A stretch of DNA of 64,000 bases from Gemmatimonadota bacterium (lineage in GTDB: Bacteria > Gemmatimonadota > Gemmatimonadetes > Gemmatimonadales > Gemmatimonadaceae), in NCBI GenBank assembly GCA_026387935.1, contig JAPLKU010000021.1, forward strand, positions 1-64,000, in the 5' to 3' direction. Positions 51,957-60,578 of this stretch are shown here, one piece after another; within the stretch, counting starts at the first letter, position 1; every line of letters starts with the position of its first letter. The position numbers and the translations under genes were made by a program. The notes beneath the pieces were generated by a model. That model ran no database searches and was not told where the DNA came from. It worked only from the letters and a program-made list of their open reading frames with translations.

Positions 51957-54900
51957 CTACTTCGACTTGCTCTTGCTCGTCTGGCGTGAGGCGTCATCGC
52001 TTTCGCCGAACGGGCTGTTGTCGTCGCCCGACCCGCTGACACGCTCAACGTGAAGCTTCGTCTTGTACGTCTGGCCGCCGATGACCAGCGTGACGAGGTA
52101 GTCACCGGTGCTGGCCGTGAAGCCGCCGGGCAGCCCAGCGCCACCCCGGCCACCACCTCCGCCCCCACGACCGCCACCGCCGGGAACCTTCAACCCGATG
52201 ATGTCAAAAATCTTGCGGACCTTGTCGCTCTCGGGGCCAGCCGGGCCGCCGCGTCCGCCGCCGCCGAACGCATCGGCATTGGGATCGGCAGGCGCGCCGC
52301 CACGACCACCGGCGGCTTCCGCCGGCCGTGCGCAGAACGTCTCCCACTGCGTGAGCGGCATGTGACACTCGGCGCCACCGCGGCCGCCTCCACCACCCCC
52401 ACCACCCCCACCACCCCCACCCCCGGCGCGACCGCCGCGACCAGCTGCGCCAGCCGCAGCCGGTGCGATCAGCGTGCGAACACGTGCAATCGCAGCCGTG
52501 TCATACTTGGCCTTCGTCAACGAGTCGAGCACCATCGGCGCGCGCGCAACCCGCAGAATGCTGTCGCGCCGCTCTGCGGGCGAAAGCGTAGCCGGTGGAG
52601 AAGGCGGAACTGGACGACGACCGGCGTAGTTCCAAACCACCGTGTGCAGGCCCGCCGCAGCGGGACCCGTGAGGGTGGCAATCGTGTCGCCGCCCACATC
52701 CGAGATCATGATGCGAGCCGCGCCCTGCTGCGCGGCACCCACGCGGTACGAAATCGACGCGCCGTAGGCGGGACTGGGCGTCGCAAAGAAATTCTGTGCG
52801 TTGCCATTGCCGCTCGCCGAAAGCGTCGGGCCTTCGCCCCACTGGTGCGCAACCTTCGGCGTGAAGAGCTGCACGCTCTGCGCCACCGTCTTGGTCGTCA
52901 CCTGCTGGAGCGGCGTGATATCAACAATCCAGAACGAACGACCATGCGTCGCGGCAATCAGTTCGCCGTCACGCGGGTGGATCTTGAGGTCGAACACCGG
53001 CACCGACGGAAGGTTGGCCGCGAACTTGGCCCACGTCGCGCCGCGATCGATCGAGACGTACGCGCTGAGCGAGCTGCCAACAAAGAGCAGGTCGCGGTTC
53101 TTCACGTCTTCGCGAATCACGTGCAGGTAGTCGGCCGGACTTGTGTTCGGCAGGCCCGCCGCGATGGAGCGGAACGTCTTGCCACCGTCGTTCGTGGCAT
53201 AGAGATACGGCGTGAAATCGTTGCTCCGATGTCCATCGAACGCCACATAGAACGTGAGCGTGTCGAAGTGCGAAGGCTCGATGCGCGCCGAGAAGATTTC
53301 GCCTGGCAGACCCGGAAAGCGGCCCGTCAGGTTTTCCCAGCTACCGCCGTCGTTATGCGTCATCCAGGTGTTGCCGTCGTCCGTGCCGGCGAACAGCATG
53401 CCCGGCTTCACGTACGATTCGGCGAGCGTCACCACCGTGCCGTAGGTCTCGGCGCCGGTCGCGTCCACGGAGATGCCACCCGTCCACGTCGTCGACGTGT
53501 CGATCTTGGCCCACAACTTCTTCGACAGGTCAGGCGAAATCGGATGGAAGACCGTCTCCGCCTGGTCGCTGCTCTTCAGCACGCGGTTGCCGCCGAAGTA
53601 GATGACCTTCGAGTTGTGCGGCGAGAGGAAGAAGGGTGCGTTCCAGTTGAAGCGCAGCGACAGGTCAATGGAATCCTGCACCTGCTGGTTGCGCAGCTTG
53701 GCCAGCGTCGCGGCCAATTCCTTCGAGGGCGCCTTGAGCGGATCGCCACGAAGCACGGCCAGCGAGTCGTCCCACTTCTTGTAGAGGTCCTGCCAGCCGG
53801 GCTTGCCGAAGTTCTTCCGCTCACCGGTCTTCAGGTTGAGACGCGAGGCATTACCGCCCTGTGATTCGCCGTAGACGATGTTCGCATCGTTCGGGTCCTG
53901 CGCCGTGTAGAAGCCGTCGCCGCCCGAAATCGTGTACCAGTACGCGTTGCCCACCGCGCCCTTTCGTTTGCTTGGGCCGCACCAGGCGCCGTTGTCCTGC
54001 GCGCCGCCGCAGATGTTGTACGGCACCTGCATGTCGTAGCTCACTTCGTAGTACTGGCCGATCGGGATGTTCTGGGCCTGAACGAAATTGCCGCCCTTGT
54101 CCATCGTGATCGTCACACCGCCGTCGTTCACGAGCACCCACCGCTCAGGATCATTCGGATCGATCCAGATGGAGTGGTCGTCCACGTGCACATTCTGCGC
54201 GGCGTTACGCGCCGTCTTGCCGCCGTCGTCCGACACCTGGAGCTGCGTGCTCGAGAAGTAGACGCGGTCCGGATTCTTCGGATCGACCGCGATGTTCGAA
54301 TAGTAGAACGGACGCGTGTTGATATTGTTCTGCTGCGTCCACGTCTTGCCGCCATCCGCCGAGCGATAGAGACCGTTCTGGGGCGGGTTGCGCTCCGGGA
54401 TGTAGCTGCCGTCGGCCGACGGACGCGCCGCCTCGACCATCGTATACATGATGTCGGGGCTGGAGCGGGAAATGCCGATGCGGATGCGTCCCTTGGTGCT
54501 GGTCGGGAAACCGTTTCCCTTGATCTCGGTCCAGGTCGCACCGGCGTCCGTCGACTTCCAGAGCCCGGAACCCACGCCGCCCGACTTGAGCGAGTACGGC
54601 GTGCGGAGCCGCTCCCACGCCGCCGCCCAGACGACATTCGGGTCGCGCGGATCGAGCTTCACGTCCACGAAGCCGGCCTTGTCGCTGATGAACTTCACCA
54701 GCTGCCACGTGTTGCCGCCGTCCGTGGTCTTGTAGATGCCGCGTTCGGGGTTGGCCTTCCACGCCGCACCGAGCGCGGCCACGTAGACAATGTTCGGATT
54801 CGTCGGATGCACCACAATTCCGCCAATGTGCTGCGTCTTTTCGAGGCCCATGAACTTCCAGGTGATGCCCTGATCCATGGACTTGTAGATGCCGGCACCG

Positions 54901-55271
54901 GGCTCGATGGTGTTGCGCGAGTTGGGTTCGCCCGTGCCCGCCCACACCTGCATCGTGTCGCTCGGCGCAATGGCGAGCATTCCCATCGAGATGATGCGCT
55001 TGTCGTCGAACACCGGACGCCAGGTCTGGCCGTTGTTCTGGCTCTTCCAAATGCCGCCGGCCGCGGCTGCAACGAAGAGCGTCTTCGAGGGGCCCGGGAT
55101 GCCGACCACGTCGGACATGCGGCCCATGAAGTTCGCGTTGCCGACGTTGCGCCACTTGAGCCCTGAAATCGTCGTCGAGTCAAGCGCCTGCGCCTGTGCG
55201 ATCGACGCGAAAGCCGCAACCGTAGCGGCGGCTCCGATGGCGCGGAGAGCACGATGGAGTGTGTTATTCAT
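51957..55271 (-). CDS. Exported BNR/sortilin-type beta-propeller protein
   Basis: This protein of about 1104 residues starts at ATG 55271, where a signal peptide begins (MNNTLHRALRAIGAAATVAA). It is paralogous to the 14938-18207 protein: ISGLKWRNVGNANFMGRMSD, many Asp-box blades (KSQNNGQTWRPVFD, KTTDGGNTWQLV, STDAGATWTEI) and a similar C-terminal region. Residues about 944-1055 carry three poly-Gly/Arg inserts, one with more than ten Gly in a row, and a CHMP-type Cys. No glycosidase acids could be assigned. Likely extracellular binding or scaffold; a single-gene transcript bounded by a strong terminator. Confidence 0.85.
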   Translation of the reverse strand: MNNTLHRALRAIGAAATVAAFASIAQAQALDSTTISGLKWRNVGNANFMGRMSDVVGIPGPSKTLFVAAAAGGIWKSQNNGQTWRPVFDDKRIISMGMLAIAPSDTMQVWAGTGEPNSRNTIEPGAGIYKSMDQGITWKFMGLEKTQHIGGIVVHPTNPNIVYVAALGAAWKANPERGIYKTTDGGNTWQLVKFISDKAGFVDVKLDPRDPNVVWAAAWERLRTPYSLKSGGVGSGLWKSTDAGATWTEIKGNGFPTSTKGRIRIGISRSSPDIMYTMVEAARPSADGSYIPERNPPQNGLYRSADGGKTWTQQNNINTRPFYYSNIAVDPKNPDRVYFSSTQLQVSDDGGKTARNAAQNVHVDDHSIWIDPNDPERWVLVNDGGVTITMDKGGNFVQAQNIPIGQYYEVSYDMQVPYNICGGAQDNGAWCGPSKRKGAVGNAYWYTISGGDGFYTAQDPNDANIVYGESQGGNASRLNLKTGERKNFGKPGWQDLYKKWDDSLAVLRGDPLKAPSKELAATLAKLRNQQVQDSIDLSLRFNWNAPFFLSPHNSKVIYFGGNRVLKSSDQAETVFHPISPDLSKKLWAKIDTSTTWTGGISVDATGAETYGTVVTLAESYVKPGMLFAGTDDGNTWMTHNDGGSWENLTGRFPGLPGEIFSARIEPSHFDTLTFYVAFDGHRSNDFTPYLYATNDGGKTFRSIAAGLPNTSPADYLHVIREDVKNRDLLFVGSSLSAYVSIDRGATWAKFAANLPSVPVFDLKIHPRDGELIAATHGRSFWIVDITPLQQVTTKTVAQSVQLFTPKVAHQWGEGPTLSASGNGNAQNFFATPSPAYGASISYRVGAAQQGAARIMISDVGGDTIATLTGPAAAGLHTVVWNYAGRRPVPPSPPATLSPAERRDSILRVARAPMVLDSLTKAKYDTAAIARVRTLIAPAAAGAAGRGGRAGGGGGGGGGGGGGGRGGAECHMPLTQWETFCARPAEAAGGRGGAPADPNADAFGGGGRGGPAGPESDKVRKIFDIIGLKVPGGGGRGGGGGGRGGAGLPGGFTASTGDYLVTLVIGGQTYKTKLHVERVSGSGDDNSPFGESDDASRQTSKSKSK

Positions 55272-55427
55272 TGCGATGAACGGTGTGTGTGGGGAAAACT
55301 CAATTGTGAACAAATCATGAACTCTTGCAGGGCGAAAACAGCGTGTTTCGCTCTCAGAACATACGGTTTGGAGTCGGTACTCGCTGACGCGGCATTCAGC
55401 CAGAGTTTGACCATCGCAGGGGCCAGC

Positions 55428-56090
55428 TCAGCGAATCGAAGTGATCCGCGCGCGGACGATCCGGTCGAGGAGGGGGAAGTTCTTGTCGAGCCAGGCCGCC
55501 CCTTCGCGCTCGATGGGTCCCTGCGTCCCGGCGCGAAGCCCGCCCCCGGCATTCTCGCCGTACCCGTCGTACCAATTGTCCACGATGTCCATACCCCGCG
55601 TGACCTTCCCGAACGGCGCAAACCCCTGCGTGTCCTGCAGCGCGTTATCAACGAGGTTGATGTACACCTGCGTCGCACGCGTATTGGGATCCTTGAACGC
55701 GAACGCGATAGTGCCGCGCGAGTTCTTCGTGCGCGGCGGATCGTCCTGGATATACGAATTCTTCCACGCGGCAATCACGCCGGTGTCCCAGTGCAGTCCC
55801 CACTGCGCGAAGGTCTTCGGCCGAACGCGTGAGATGCGCTGGCCGTCGTAGAATCCGGAGTTCACCAGGTGATAGAACCGGTCCGCGCCGAGTGGGGCCA
55901 GTTCGCGCGTGACCTCGAGCGTCACGTCGCCCTTGGTTGTCGTGAACACCGCGACCCAATGATCGGGGCCGCGCTCACCAAACTCCGCGGCGAGCGGATC
56001 AGCGTACGGCGGAATAACGAGCGACCGGCGCCCACAGCCGGCCGCCACAATCAGCGCGGCAGCGGCGACAAGCACCGGTCGAATCGTCAT
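55428..56090 (-). CDS. Lipoprotein peptidyl-prolyl cis-trans isomerase (cyclophilin)
   Basis: This protein of about 220 residues starts at ATG 56090, with GAAGG just upstream and a lipobox AALIVAAGC giving a lipoprotein. The cyclophilin fold is visible: WVAVFTTTKGDVTLEVTRE, FYHLVNSGFYDGQRISRV, FAQWGLH, RGTIAFAF, TQVYINLVDN and FAPFGKVTRGMDIVD. The active-site Arg (ISRV) and the Gln/Phe region are present. It folds proline-containing segments of exported proteins at the membrane. Confidence 0.92.
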   Translation of the reverse strand: MTIRPVLVAAAALIVAAGCGRRSLVIPPYADPLAAEFGERGPDHWVAVFTTTKGDVTLEVTRELAPLGADRFYHLVNSGFYDGQRISRVRPKTFAQWGLHWDTGVIAAWKNSYIQDDPPRTKNSRGTIAFAFKDPNTRATQVYINLVDNALQDTQGFAPFGKVTRGMDIVDNWYDGYGENAGGGLRAGTQGPIEREGAAWLDKNFPLLDRIVRARITSIR

Positions 56091-56146
56091 CCTTCGCTTC
56101 AACTCCAATCGAAACCTCAGGCGTCTATCAGGAGCCTGCCAGGCGC

Positions 56147-56773
56147 CTACCACGGCTCGTCGGCTGACGGTCCGTAGATCGACGGCACGTTCCCGCCCGC
56201 CATCCTCAGATACACCGAGAGCTGTCCGCGGTGATGGATCTGATCTGCCAGCATCAGCCCGGCGATGGCGCCGGCCGGTACCTGTCCCATGGTGCCAGGT
56301 CCGGTAAACATCGGGAGCGTGCGAGCGTGATCTTCGGCCTTCGCGGCGCGTGCCGCGGCAACCACTGCAGCGGCACTCTTTTCAAACGCGGAGATGCACT
56401 CCGCGAGGGTGGCCGGCGGCGGCGGGAAGTTCGGCGGCATCGTCAGCGTGCCCTTCACCGCCTTGAGCGCGATCTCCTGTTCGATCCCGAACGTATGGAA
56501 CAACTGATGCGCGCTGCCGGAGCGCGGGTGCGGCTGGAATGCGGCCTGATCGGCCGGATAGGCGCGCATCACTTTCAGTGTCGTCGCCATTTCCGTTGCG
56601 AGCTGCTCGGCGTACGCCTTCCACGGATTGTGCGCCGAGGCTTTAGGCGCGGGCTTTGCACTCGCGGCGGGTTTCCTTGATGGCGCCTTCTTCGAGGCCG
56701 GCTTCTTCGTCACAATCTTTTTCCTTGCCTTTGCCGGCTTCGACGTCTTCTTGCCCTTCTTCTTCGTCGCCAT
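56147..56773 (-). CDS. DinB-type protein with a Lys/Ala/Pro-rich histone-like tail
   Basis: Residues about 49-208 form a DinB/YfiT-like four-helix protein (YAEQLATEMATTLKVMRAYP, HQLFHTFGIEQEIA, LMLADQIHHRGQLSVYLR), with His residues for the usual metal site (HTFG and QIHHRGQ). Residues 1-48 are an extra tail of Lys, Ala, Pro and Ser (KKKGKKTSKPAKARKKIVTK and similar), like bacterial H1-type tails that bind DNA. This combination is unusual. GAGGATCT precedes the ATG. Location is the cytosol or nucleoid. Confidence 0.85.
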   Translation of the reverse strand: MATKKKGKKTSKPAKARKKIVTKKPASKKAPSRKPAASAKPAPKASAHNPWKAYAEQLATEMATTLKVMRAYPADQAAFQPHPRSGSAHQLFHTFGIEQEIALKAVKGTLTMPPNFPPPPATLAECISAFEKSAAAVVAAARAAKAEDHARTLPMFTGPGTMGQVPAGAIAGLMLADQIHHRGQLSVYLRMAGGNVPSIYGPSADEPW

Positions 56774-56867
56774 AGATCCTCACGAACGTTTCAGGGAGAG
56801 AGAAGCTTACCGCGCGGCGGCTGGTGCTTCCCGCCCTGTGGCCGGTGCGGACCGCCAGCGAGTCACG

Positions 56868-58412
56868 CTACACTTTTTCGATTCCCGGCCTACCGTGGCG
56901 CACGATGAACTGCGCCGGCGTTTGCAGCGGTGCATCAGGTTTCGACACGAACGGCACCGTGCGGTAGCTCGTCTTCCATTCGTCTGCCGTGACGTCACAC
57001 ATCACATAGCCGCGCCGCGCGTTGTGCCAGAGGCAGTGCGGATTCTCAGCGCGGTGCGCGGCATCCCAATTCGGATGCGCCTCCATGCCATCGCCGTCCG
57101 ACGAAATGCTGGTGCCGATGAACTCGGCGCCGATCGTCTTCGCATCCCCGCGATCGTAGTCGGAACGAATCTCATTCACCCAGTTGGAGTGAATGTCGCC
57201 GGTGATCGCCACCGTGCGATTCGGCGCACGATTGGCAATCGTCTTGAAGAGGCGCGCACTCGCCGCGGGGTAGCCGCTCCACGCATCCTGATGTACGCGC
57301 TTTCCGGGTCCGATTTTCTCATCCCAGGGCGCAAGTCGAACCTGATTCGCGAGCACCTGCCAGCGCTGCTTTGACGTGGCCATGCCGTCGTCGAGCCACT
57401 TTTCCTGCCACGGGCCCATCATCGTGCGCGCCGGATCGGCCCAATCGCCGCAGGGCACATCCTGATTGTTGTCGCCGCAGGCCTGATCGCTTCGGTATTG
57501 GCGTGTGTCGAGCACGTGGAACTTGGCCAGCGCGCCCCACTGCATCGTGCGCACGATATTGAGGTCACCCCAGCTCTTGGCGCGTGGCACGCGCACCGGC
57601 TGGTGTTCCCACCACGCCTGGTACGCCGCCTTTCGGCGCTCGTGCATCTGCTCTTCTGATTCCATGTCGTTCTCGCCAACGACACCGGCATAGTTGTTGT
57701 CCACCTCGTGATCGTCCCAGGTGAGCAGCCAGGGTGCGGCGTGATGCGCGGCCTGCAGCATCTTGTCGCTCTTCGTCTGTCCGTAGCGGTACCGATACTG
57801 GTCGAGCGTCTGGCACTCGGGGGTCGCAAACCGACGAGGGCGCCCCGGCGTCGGGCCGTACTCATAGATGTAGTCGCCCAGATGCGTGACGAGATCGAGC
57901 TTCCCCTCGCGCGACAGATGGTCGTATGCCGTGAAGAGCCCCGACTCGTAGTGCTGGCAGCTCACGAAACCGAACTTGAGCGGAGTCTGCGCGCCGTCGG
58001 CCGGTGTCGTTCGCAGCCGCCCGACAGGGCTCGGTCCCGCCGCAAGCGTGAATCGGTAGAAATACCAATGGTCCGGCTCAAGTCCCGTCACATCTACGTG
58101 CGCGGAGTTGCCGAGTTCGGGGACGGTGGTATACCGCCCGTGCTTGACGATCTTCGCAAACTGCTCGTCCTCTGCCACTTCCCACCCCACGACAACCTTC
58201 ACGCCATCGAGTCCGCCGTCGGGCTCATAGAGTTTCGGCACGAGCCGCGTCCAAATCATCGCGCTGTTGGCCGTCGGGTCGCCTGATGCCACACCGAGCG
58301 TGAACGGATCGTCCGCGAGCCGGGGAGTGGTCGTGACGCGCCAGATATTCGGCACTCCCGCACAGAGCACGGAGTAGGCGGCGATGTCGGCGAGAAAGTC
58401 GCGTCGTTGCAT
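56868..58412 (-). CDS. Alkaline phosphatase D family protein (PhoD)
   Basis: This 514-residue exported phosphodiesterase/phosphatase has an N-terminal RRDFLADIAAYSVL Tat-like signal. PhoD motifs are FTLGVASGDPTANSAMIWTRL, FVSCQHYESGLFTAYDHL, LVTHLGDYIYEYGP, LLTWDDHEVDNNY and TVAITGDIHSNWVNEI, giving the metal ligands Asp, Asn and His. It probably supplies phosphate from organic phosphate. No pho box was recognised upstream. Confidence 0.92.
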   Translation of the reverse strand: MQRRDFLADIAAYSVLCAGVPNIWRVTTTPRLADDPFTLGVASGDPTANSAMIWTRLVPKLYEPDGGLDGVKVVVGWEVAEDEQFAKIVKHGRYTTVPELGNSAHVDVTGLEPDHWYFYRFTLAAGPSPVGRLRTTPADGAQTPLKFGFVSCQHYESGLFTAYDHLSREGKLDLVTHLGDYIYEYGPTPGRPRRFATPECQTLDQYRYRYGQTKSDKMLQAAHHAAPWLLTWDDHEVDNNYAGVVGENDMESEEQMHERRKAAYQAWWEHQPVRVPRAKSWGDLNIVRTMQWGALAKFHVLDTRQYRSDQACGDNNQDVPCGDWADPARTMMGPWQEKWLDDGMATSKQRWQVLANQVRLAPWDEKIGPGKRVHQDAWSGYPAASARLFKTIANRAPNRTVAITGDIHSNWVNEIRSDYDRGDAKTIGAEFIGTSISSDGDGMEAHPNWDAAHRAENPHCLWHNARRGYVMCDVTADEWKTSYRTVPFVSKPDAPLQTPAQFIVRHGRPGIEKV

Positions 58413-58465
58413 GAATTCGGTCCGGTAGAGTTCTCAGCGAATGTTCAAAGCCGCCGTCGCAGTTG

Positions 58466-59530
58466 CTAACGACGGATCATTGTCGCGTCGAGCAGCATTT
58501 TCCTTACATCGTTCGCCTTCCCCACCCGCTCGAGTGCCGCCCAAAGGTGTACAACCGTTTCGGCGTCCACGAGCCCCGCCGGTGAACCACCCACCTGCGG
58601 CGTTCCCATCTTCTCGCTCGCACGAAACGCATCCACCGCGGTTACGGTCTCAGGCGTGTAAAGATTCGCTCCCTGACCAGCCGCGGCGACCGCTTCACCC
58701 TTCTTATAGAAGCCCAGCACGTTGAGCATGACTTTTAGCTGCGCCACGTCGCCGCCGGAGAACTGCTGCAGGTCGCGATAGCCGAGGGTCTGTGACACGG
58801 CGTCGTAGATGCGGCGCAGCTCGCCGACGGGATCGGCATTCTCACAGACGTTGATGTTGACGGTCTGGCCGTCGGTACGACGCGACATGCCGGGGCGCGA
58901 ATCAGCCACGAGCACTGCAGCCGAGGTGCGGAGTCCATGCCGCTTGTCGCCGCCGAGGTTAAAGCCGGCGTGGATGGCATCGATCAGGCGATCAGCGAGA
59001 TGCTTCGGTTGGCCCTCACTCGATTCAAAGCTCTTGGCCACGGCATCAATCACTTCCGGCCCAACGAGAATGTTACCCTGTGTGACGTAGTTCTTCCCTG
59101 CACGGCCTCCCGCCCACTGGTTGGGACCGGTCCCGGTGTGCTGCGCCGAGCGCCCATCCATCGCGATGACACCGATCTGTCGCTGCTGGAATCCACTATC
59201 GGCGGCGAGAAGGCGCTTGAGCGCGGCGGCCGGCGCCTCGCCCTTGGCGAGCGCGTCGAGGAGCTCGTTGCCGTACTCGGTGCGCGTGCTGGCCTGCGTG
59301 GCTACCGCGCCGACGCCTTTCCGCACCCAGGGCACGCCGTTGCCAACGCATGCCACGCGCGTGGTGACGGCGACGCCGACCTCGCCAGTCCGCGGATCAA
59401 TCGCGGCAATCGAAAAGGTGTGGAAGACGAGCGAGTTGCGCCATGCGTAGGGTTCTTGCGCCGAGGCAGCGTGGGGCGCGAATGCAGTGAGGACGAGTGT
59501 GATGACAACGGTCAGCAGGCGTGGGGGCAT
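58466..59530 (-). CDS. Exported DUF1028 protein with peptidoglycan-binding-like tail
   Basis: This protein of about 354 residues starts at ATG 59530 (GGAG about 8 nt upstream), a signal peptide (MPPRLLTVVITLVLTAFAPH). It has the DUF1028 core HTFSIAAIDPRTGEVGVAVT, RVACVGNGVPWVRKGVGAVATQA, QQRQIGVIAMDG and YVTQGNILVGPEVIDA. The C-terminal LKVMLNVLGFYKKGE and TVTAVDAFRASEKM resemble the PG_binding_1 helical repeat. Candidate Ntn-type nucleophile Thr is in HTFS. Compared with the 19992-20882 paralogue, the tail is an addition, suggesting cell-wall anchoring. Confidence 0.88.
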   Translation of the reverse strand: MPPRLLTVVITLVLTAFAPHAASAQEPYAWRNSLVFHTFSIAAIDPRTGEVGVAVTTRVACVGNGVPWVRKGVGAVATQASTRTEYGNELLDALAKGEAPAAALKRLLAADSGFQQRQIGVIAMDGRSAQHTGTGPNQWAGGRAGKNYVTQGNILVGPEVIDAVAKSFESSEGQPKHLADRLIDAIHAGFNLGGDKRHGLRTSAAVLVADSRPGMSRRTDGQTVNINVCENADPVGELRRIYDAVSQTLGYRDLQQFSGGDVAQLKVMLNVLGFYKKGEAVAAAGQGANLYTPETVTAVDAFRASEKMGTPQVGGSPAGLVDAETVVHLWAALERVGKANDVRKMLLDATMIRR

Positions 59531-59601
59531 CGAGTAGCTCCAATCGGGTTGCGCCAATCATAGCTCTCGGCACGCCGACCGGCACTGTGCGCCGGTCACT
59601 C

Positions 59602-60564
59602 TCAGCGCACGATGCGCCACTCCACCGCGAGCGTTCCCCATCGCGGGGGATCAAACTGGTCTTGGTAGCGCCGCGTCTCGCGCGTGGCGCGATAGTGCGC
59701 GGCAAACGGCCCAACACGCAGCGTGATCGCGGCGTTGTCGTCATACACAAACGCGTTTCGCTTCACCGATTCACTCGCGCTGAACAACGTCCCGTCAAGC
59801 AACTCGTCGCGCGCAATCAGATGCCCTTTGACCCCGACAGACAGCGCGAGGTGAATGGGCATGTGCGTGTCCGGAACGCTGCCGATGTGCCAGTCCATGC
59901 CGGCAGTCGCGCCACCGGTGGCTTCAGTGAGAATCGTTCCCAGCGCGCCACTCACTTCCGTCGCAAGCGTGCCGCTCACACGCGTCCCTTCGCCAAACCC
60001 ATAGACCCGGTCGCTTCGCATGTACCGCGTGATGAAACCCGGCTCAAATGGCAGCTGGCGGTGCCAGTCAAGATTGCGGTTAAACTCGGGCGCAAGTGAG
60101 TGAAAGAAGCGCTGCATCTGCTCGCCGAGTGCCGGTCGCCCCACTACTCCCACCGCAATCGAGAGCTCCGTCCACACGTCGCCTGACGAGTCGCGCTGCG
60201 CCGCCTCGAGAAAGAGCCACGCGGAGTTGGGACGGTAGGTGCCCGGCCGATAGCGCGCCAGCAGCTTCGGGTCATACGCCACGGGATTGGTATAGATGTC
60301 CTGGCCGAGCGAGAAGGTGTGCGTCGACGTGCCCGACGTGTCGCGCCCGACGCGAGTCCACGGCCACCACTTGAGCGGCCCCTGATACTCCAGCGAGCCA
60401 CGTACGCCGCTGGTGTACTCCTCGTCGGGCCGCGCCCAGGGCGGCACCCAGAAGTTGAACGCATCGTTGTCGGCACTGACTCGGACGGACGTCGGGCGCT
60501 GCGCGTTGGCCACATTGTGCGTACTACGCAACGGCGCCGCTGCCAGAAGCAGCGGCGCCGTCAC
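59602..60564 (-). CDS. Lipid A deacylase LpxR family outer-membrane protein
   Basis: This protein of about 320 residues matches the LpxR (DUF2219) beta-barrel family, which removes 3'-acyloxyacyl chains of lipid A. Visible motifs: VSADNDAFNF (Asn-Asp catalytic area), YTSGVRGSLEYQGPL (Thr/Ser), HTFSLGQDIYTN (active-site His candidate), and the last strand GTLAVEWRIV. The GTG at 60564 lacks a basic signal start. The frame is open upstream to an ATA at 60582 (IRKFLWVTAPLLLAAA would be a perfect signal peptide) overlapping the M28 stop, so the true start is uncertain. Confidence 0.8.
   Translation of the reverse strand: MTAPLLLAAAPLRSTHNVANAQRPTSVRVSADNDAFNFWVPPWARPDEEYTSGVRGSLEYQGPLKWWPWTRVGRDTSGTSTHTFSLGQDIYTNPVAYDPKLLARYRPGTYRPNSAWLFLEAAQRDSSGDVWTELSIAVGVVGRPALGEQMQRFFHSLAPEFNRNLDWHRQLPFEPGFITRYMRSDRVYGFGEGTRVSGTLATEVSGALGTILTEATGGATAGMDWHIGSVPDTHMPIHLALSVGVKGHLIARDELLDGTLFSASESVKRNAFVYDDNAAITLRVGPFAAHYRATRETRRYQDQFDPPRWGTLAVEWRIVR
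60531..60561. other. Perfect 13-bp hairpin at the LpxR start
   Basis: Arms acggcgccgctgc (60531) and gcagcggcgccgt (60549-60561) with a 5-nt loop lie directly behind the GTG codon of the LpxR gene (codons 2-12) and 18 nt after the M28 stop. It would occlude the start in mRNA and could attenuate translation. No U-tract, so a terminator is less likely. Confidence 0.6.
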
Positions 60565-60578
60565 CCACAGGAACTTTC

